Assembly (NCBI GenBank): GCA_035041965.1 | Contig: JAPYMA010002210.1 | Location: forward strand, 101,745-165,744 | Direction of reading: 5' to 3' | DNA from: Anisakis pegreffii | Taxonomy: Eukaryota; Nematoda; Chromadorea; Rhabditida; Anisakidae | DNA: 64,000 nt | In this document: piece after piece, positions 59,201 to 64,000 of the stretch | How positions within the stretch are numbered: the stretch's first letter is position 1 | Layout: every line of letters starts with the position of its first letter | Made by a program: the position numbers and the translations under genes | Notes under the pieces: model-generated | What the model saw: only the letters and a program-made list of their open reading frames with translations | What the model was told of the DNA's origin: nothing | The model's database searches: none

Positions 59201-59469
59201 TGCCACTGATGAAGCACGAGCAGTTGCTTGATGTCTCCAAATTTTGAACGTATTCATGCGCTGACTGATTCTATTCACTTGATTCGCTTACGATTTTGTT
59301 GCTGATAAATCAGAATATGCTGAATGTTTCAACGTGTTCTACTTTGGTGGTGGTGAAAAGCATACCCGTAAACAGATTCCTAAGAAGATGTCATTGTTTT
59401 TGCTATAGTTTTAGTAAAACCACATTAGCAGCAAGATCAAGCACATAAATGCTGAATGACAGTCATGAA
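53265..59469. other. Large sparse region
   Basis: About 6 kb, AT-rich, with no confident gene. Candidate small frames are 54073-54231 (plus, 52 codons, MSCNRDQLSVHNNQEHFSG), 58181-58432 (plus, 83 codons) and 58651-59033 (two overlapping plus frames). The 140-codon frame at 56958-57380 is driven partly by a CTG run. (TATG)n occurs near 57092. It is likely intergenic or a very long intron. Confidence 0.3.
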
Positions 59470-59712
59470 TTAGCGATTCGATTCGATAAGTGAGCGCGAT
59501 TCGAGCAGACTACCACCAATCCCATTGGACAATCTCGCTGTCAATGCTGAACTTTCCCGAATGTTGATCATCTTTAAGCGATCATTCGATCGAAACAAAC
59601 TTTTATTCTTCAGTAATTTTTGTTGCATCGATGAGCAATTTATGGCTTGTGGGACCTTGCAATGAAAACACAACAATTATCACCAAGTAAACACAGATAA
59701 TGAATAAAAGCT
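59470..59712 (-). CDS. Small secreted peptide precursor candidate
   Basis: On the minus strand an ATG at 59712 starts MKLLFIICVYLVIIVVFSLQ, a clean signal peptide. Its frame hits a stop 37 codons in, while an overlapping frame continues as NDRLKMINIRESSALTARLS and GIGGSLLESRSLIESNR to a TAA at 59470. A short intron with donor in the GTTGTGTTTT stretch and acceptor at either CTGAAG or TAAAAG joins the two in phase. The exact junction is undecided. A small secreted or neuropeptide-like product is the likely reading. Confidence 0.42.
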
Positions 59713-59937
59713 TCATCGAAATCAATTATAAGTTGAAATCAAATGCACTCCAAAGTCATCCATCAACACAATATTTATCCATCAAAAGGTTTGCTTTCAT
59801 TCAGCATGTCATTATAGATAATCGTTTCTAACGATATTCTCAAACGAACGATGCTAGCAATAATATTAATGAATAATAATAGTTTTGGAGTTGAATCATT
59901 TGAAGTGATAGAATCGAGAGGATTGCTACTCGTTCGA

Positions 59938-60118
59938 TGAACCTTCTTCGTATAATTGTGTTTGTTGCCGTTCTGAAGACGTGCATACTTCTTTCTGCAT
60001 ACATGAACGATTGTTCAACTCATTCCATTCCATTCCAGTAACAACTACATCCGAATTGCGACAATCTCAGCAAATCCTTTCCCTAATCGATAACTTTCGT
60101 TCACTACAACAACCAATG
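59938..60118 (+). CDS. Possible signal-peptide exon and partner
   Basis: ATG at 59938 starts MNLLRIIVFVAVLKT, a signal-peptide-like segment. A gtgcat donor (phase 2) and the CATTCCAG acceptor at about 60050 would give a very short product. The other open frame of the second exon (TSELRQSQQILSLIDNFRSL, up to a gttagc donor at 60119) looks more protein-like but needs a phase-1 partner that I did not find. The gene is divergent from 59470-59712. Confidence 0.3.
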
Positions 60119-60993
60119 GTTAGCTTTGTTGCATGAGTGGAATATCAAGTGGATTGAAAAATCATCAAGTTGAGTTTTTGTCTCGATTTCATGCAACGAT
60201 AAAACATTCTGTCATAAGTTTCTGTTTCTGGTACTGAGTTGCGTTGACTGTAACAATTGCAAGCCTATCAGTTATACGAATAAATGACGTTCTTGAAGGA
60301 AATTCTTCGTTTCAACTCGACTAGTCAATGTGCACAGAGGTGGAAATTTTTTTTTTGCATTTCTCGAAGGGGGCAATGGTGTTTTCGATGTTCGCTTTAC
60401 GAGATCAACAAGTTATTGCGTTGAACAATAGCTGCATTGTAAATGGCAGAATGCATTGATAAGCTATACTGTTGATGTTAGCCGAATAGATTATCATCAA
60501 ATCGTATAGTTTGTTATCAATGAGGAGTGTTGTTTGTGATATTCTGCACAGGTTTGCTTATTCGGATGATTGATATTCATCTGTTTGTTCAGTGACTATA
60601 ATAAATGAATAAGCCAAACAAATTAATCGCCATAAAAATCGCCATCAACGATTGCTGATCGGTGATAACGAGCTTGTGTGCTAGTCACTGATATGCTTAT
60701 TGCAGTAACCTCTAATCGTATAATTACCACGACCATCATCACCAGTGCACGCTCAGTTCAAACCGACTTACATTCACTTCGTGAATCTACCAGAATGTTT
60801 GCTGCGATGAGTGGATATTCTGTGCACAGAATGCACTATCCGTACTCACACGTCTCGTTCGATTTGATAGAACATGCGAATTGTTGTCTAATATCCAATT
60901 ATTCATAGCCTAGCAGTGTGCCTCAAACCGAGAGCAATGTTGTATGTTCTTAACAATCGACCTGTTCAATCAGCTCATCCCGAGTTCTGCATG
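60119..60993. other. One isolated plus exon candidate
   Basis: After a TATTGCAG site at about 60702, a plus frame runs to a TAG at about 60908 and includes SVQTDLHSLRESTRMFAAMS. It may be a terminal exon of a plus gene, but its phase-1 entry does not match the exon ending at 60118. Otherwise noncoding. Confidence 0.3.
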
Positions 60994-61697
60994 TTATTCC
61001 ATATGCTCTTGCTGCAGTCTATATTCGTAGAACTCACGAAGTTTGTGGCAGAAATTGTGGCAAAACTTACGAAATTCTATCAGTAATTCTTCTATTTGTT
61101 TCAGAAAATGATACTGATTGTGAGCAATCGAAGTATTCATATATCCAACATTGATAGAAAATTTTGATGGAAGCCTTTTCATTTATCATTAAGATTTTTT
61201 GTTGATTATTGGATTAATATAAGAGAAGTAATTAAGAACAAACTGAATAAGCATTGTATGCGAAAATTAGTTGAATATAAGCACTAAATTGTCAAATAAT
61301 CAAAATCCGTTCCGAATTAGATGAACGAAATGGATGAATGGGCGTGGCATAGTTACGATGGATGACCAATGAAACGAGTCGATGGGCGAGTGCCGTCATC
61401 GAGAGGGATTGAGCAAGCAGTGCTAGATGAGGTTTGAGGCGGCTCGTATAAGATTGACGACTTTACTGCTTCTCGAGGCACACAATTGGTACCTCCTTGT
61501 TGTGTACGTCCATCCATCCATCCATCTGAGCAAATGCATCCCTCCGACAGTACTTATCATCTTCATAAGTATTCATTATCAGCTTCATAGGCTCATTGTT
61601 TCCCTGATAGACATACTCCATCTCGACAGAAATTCTCATAAATGAACTTTCCAATGGCTGTTTGATCTCGAACTCGTTAACCTCTTCCAATCGGTCT
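60994..61697 (-). CDS. C-terminal exons of a gene of unknown function
   Basis: Exon 61697-61508 (acceptor TTTTAG, phase 2 entry, donor gtacac) joins exon 61113-60994 (acceptor AATCAG) in phase 0. The encoded 102 residues include EEVNEFEIKQPLESSFMRIS, EMEYVYQGNNEPMKLIMNTY and IEELLIEFRKFCHNFCHKL, ending RLQQEHME. A gtaagt donor within the second exon gives a possible alternative short end. The overlapping plus frame at 61427-61645 is judged a shadow. The 5' exons were not found. No family recognised. Confidence 0.52.
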
Positions 61698-62399
61698 CTA
61701 AAATCAGATTTGATAAAAACTGGCCAATGTTTGGAGCAGCTACTCTTTTATTTCTTTGCTCTATTGTATAATTTTTTCAGTTTTCCAACTAATGACTTCG
61801 AAATGATTCAAACTGCGCTCTTTCCAAGGACTATGACAATAAGCACATCCAGTTGAGTACATGAGATGAAGGGAATACCGTCTTTATGAGAATACAAGAC
61901 GTCTTCAATCAAATATTGTTGAAAGTAATGCAACTCTCATCCCATAAATCAAGATGAGATGTCATCTTAATTCCACTTAGCGAATACTCCCGAGAAAGGA
62001 AGATAGCCACGTATAGAACGATGTTAATATCAAAAATTTTCGTGTTATACTTGTACTCAGTGAGATGTCTTTCATACTCTTCGTCTTTGAAAGGTTTCGC
62101 TTGTAGTTAGATATTGGCATACCACATGACATTTGTTCCCTCATGATTTCTAATCTCTTCGTTTATTAGTTCGAGAATCATGCGCTTTTATGATCAATTG
62201 TACGATAGTTATTTTTTCAAAATATTTTGCACAGTTGAGTTGTGAAACTCATTGAATCCAGTCTTATGACGTCACGTTTCTAAACAAGCCGTCAAGTCAA
62301 TCAAAACTGCTTTGTTTCAGCCTGTTACTGATTCACTCATCACTTGAAAGCAGTACATGATGTTTGCCGTGAAGGTGGCAATGTTACAGTAATTCGTTG
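61698..62399. other. Gap between divergent exons
   Basis: AT-rich, about 700 bases. No exon could be tied to either neighbour. A plus frame 61662-61856 is regarded as a shadow. Confidence 0.35.
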
Positions 62400-62850
62400 A
62401 TGAGAATAATGGAAATGAAACGTGAGGAATTGAATTATTCGATTGAGAGACTGGTTGGTGAATCAGTGCCGAAGAGTCCATCGGCAGTGCCATTTCTACA
62501 AAGACGTATCTTCGAGCAGCACAACGATCAATGGCAACGTTCAGTAATGAATCCCACATTTGCATTACAACAAAAAATGATGCTTATGCAACAAGGTTTT
62601 TATGTTATTTGCGCTCATTATCCTCTCAAAACGGTTTCATTCTCAATTAGTCATGCGACTCTTTCGTGTCGTGTCGCCAATAAGCACTATTCAAACACTG
62701 CTTCGAAAAGTGCCAAGCAAAATTCCCTCATTGTCATCAGATTATTTTCATTACAATGTCTCAACGCAAATGCGTATAATATCTCTTTTTTTTAATTACG
62801 TTTTTTTTCATTTCGTATCATTCTCAGCACTGCTTTATGATCTGGAATGA
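62400..62850 (+). CDS. Three-exon small protein, 83 aa
   Basis: Exons are 62400-62595, 62741-62773 and 62828-62850, both junctions in phase 1, exactly 84 codons. A GTTACAG site nine bases before the ATG fits trans-splicing; if it is a cis acceptor instead, the gene has earlier exons. The product is hydrophilic, with no signal peptide: REELNYSIERLVGESVPKSP, then FEQHNDQWQRSVMNPTFALQ and a Met/Gln-rich stretch QQKMMLMQQ, ending LLYDLE. Possibly a nuclear or cytoplasmic adaptor, but this is a guess. The minus-strand frame covering the same DNA (62317-62565) is judged a shadow. Confidence 0.58.
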
Positions 62851-62983
62851 CGTCTCCGTTCTTGCATTAACAATAAGATTTCCATGAGCTGTATTAATAC
62901 TGTAGCAGCTTCTCCTTGCAACTTTCTTTGCAAAAATTCCATGGTGACACTAACGAACGCACTAAAATTCAAAAATGTGATTG

Positions 62984-63590
62984 TCAGTTGACGACAGCGA
63001 AATCATGATATGCAATAAGAGAACAAAGACGATTCAGCGGATGTTCTTTCTCACAATCATTAATATTCGTGCAGTACCTATGCAATATTTGGATAGGAAA
63101 GCAAAGGTGAAATACGACACCTGAGGGTTTACACTCAAATATATGTGGCTGAATGCGTGTGTGTAGGTACATGATGGATCTGACAAGAGTGTATACATGC
63201 AACAGTGTTAACTGCACTTCATCATCATCAATAGCATCATGAACACGCATCGATTTGTGCTTATTACGCGATCTGCTCACTGAACGAGAATGCTTTTGCT
63301 GAAATATTTTGGGTGTGTGTGTTGTGTTATTTCCACGTTCCATTAGATCGCAACGATGCATGAAGGAAGTTTTCTCCTCTGATTTATTCAAATCGTCGAA
63401 TTGATGTTCGTTTGTTTCGTTTACTTAATGTTTCCGGTGGCATTAACATAAAAGCACATGATGTTGTCTTTCGGTTGTGTATGTTCGCATAAATGGATGT
63501 AGCTGCTGTAATGTGTTTAAGAGATACTAGATACAAACATATTTAGATTGTTCATGTTAGATGATACATGTTCATCAATAATAACATTAC

Positions 63591-63643
<53 letters not shown>

Positions 63644-63942
63644 GTAATTCTTATAGCGATTGGTATTATTATTGTTATTATTATTATTTTTACTATTATT
63701 ATTATAACCATTATTATTCAGTTATTCATTTTTTGATTCTGCAGCAAAATTGAGCAACGGATCATAATCGTCGTTCATTCAGTACAAGTTGCATACATTA
63801 AAATTTATCTTTCATGTACGGAATAATCAAAATTCACGGGATTCCCCAAATAAACACCCGCTTGTTGTATTTCAAATTCATACGGACATTGCGTAATGGA
63901 GGTGCGTTGTTTGGAAGTGAACAATAAATTGAACTTCTTCAT
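62984..63942 (-). CDS. Multi-exon gene of unknown function, splice model uncertain
   Basis: Candidate exons are 63942-63820 (MKKFNLLFTSKQRTSITQCP, donor gtacat, phase 0), 63505-63458 (QLHPFMRTYTTERQHH after ATTACAG) and 63376 or 63423 down to 63197 (FMHRCDLMERGNNTTHTPKI, SRSVSRSRNKHKSMRVHDA, acidic DDDEVQ). A last part ends YCTNINDCEKEHPLNRLCSL and a TGA at 62984. The last segment can be read straight through or after a short intron with a GCATAG acceptor. Basic and Ser/Arg-rich in the middle with a Cys-containing end. The 63.6-kb microsatellite lies in an intron. No family recognised; the start may lie beyond the window. Confidence 0.42.
63597..63720. repeat. (AAT)n followed by (ATT)n, inverted microsatellite
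   Basis: About fifteen AAT units run into a mixed zone and then a similar number of ATT units. The two halves are inverse to each other and could fold into a long AT hairpin. It produces poly-Asn and poly-Ile frames on both strands that are artefacts. Confidence 0.9.
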
Positions 63943-64000
63943 AATCAAAAATCTAAATTTTTTAATCGACGAACGCAAAAAAATTACTTTAAGCAAGCCT

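Noticed and set aside
61427..61645. Plus-strand 72-codon frame
   Set aside because: Shadow of the minus-strand exon 61508-61697, whose peptide is far more natural and has good splice sites.
63424..63447. A 24-base intron joining exons of the minus-strand gene
   Set aside because: Too short for a nematode intron; an 81-base alternative with the same phase exists.
63548..63753. Long poly-Ile and poly-Asn open frames
   Set aside because: They are translations of the AAT/ATT microsatellite.
1..64000. CRISPR arrays, bacterial operons, rRNA, or SL RNA genes
   Set aside because: Looked for and not seen; the DNA is nuclear eukaryotic in character, and no spliced-leader RNA sequence was recognised.

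Overview
The window is AT-rich eukaryotic DNA from a nematode. The evidence is spliced genes with short exons, introns mostly of about 40-1,000 bases, acceptors of the type TTTCAG/TTGCAG, donors such as gtaagt, gtgagt and gttcgt, apparent trans-splice acceptors just upstream of start codons, and animal-only families (ITM2/BRICHOS, Kunitz, chitin-binding type 2). Intron size and sparse coding suggest a parasitic or spirurine/ascarid-like worm more than Caenorhabditis, but the genus cannot be fixed from sequence alone. There are no bacterial genes, rRNA, CRISPR arrays or convincing tRNAs.

Layout. 0-12 kb is mostly noncoding. It holds a hAT-type non-autonomous element (2180-3351), the 3' part of a plus-strand gene (5456-6705), a minus-strand multi-exon gene (7097-8027), an eroded C-rich coding-like island (about 9.8-10.66 kb) and a near-perfect 79-base palindrome (10962-11040). 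12.7-13.2 kb is a decayed mobile-element protein on the minus strand. 13.8-19.6 kb carries two tandem minus-strand genes: an 8-exon gene of unknown function (329 aa) and, upstream of it, a secreted dermatopontin-like gene whose second intron has been invaded by another hAT-like element. 23.65-24.9 kb is a second copy of the first hAT element. 25-30 kb has several minus-strand genes of unknown function. 31.1-35.2 kb has two secreted-protein genes in the same orientation: a Kunitz-fold protein and a two-domain chitin-binding protein. 40.6-43.1 kb is a complete ITM2/BRI gene with BRICHOS domain. 44.7-45.2 kb is a small secreted protein gene on the minus strand. 50.4-53.3 kb is a 7-exon cysteine-rich, probably GPI-anchored protein. 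59.4-64 kb is relatively exon-dense on both strands, with small proteins of unknown function.

The common theme is secreted or surface proteins (chitin-binding, Kunitz, dermatopontin-like, Cys-rich GPI-type, ITM2), which would fit cuticle, eggshell or extracellular-matrix biology. There is no sign that they form one pathway. Most exon models rest on donor/acceptor sites combined with reading-phase consistency across all junctions, which is strong for structure and weak for function. Where no family could be recognised this is said. The most interesting items are the 23-residue C-terminal peptide of the ITM2 homologue sitting exactly behind a basic cleavage site, the Kunitz domain that has lost one disulphide, the two hAT-type MITE copies with target duplications, the intron insertion in the dermatopontin-like gene, and the long palindrome.
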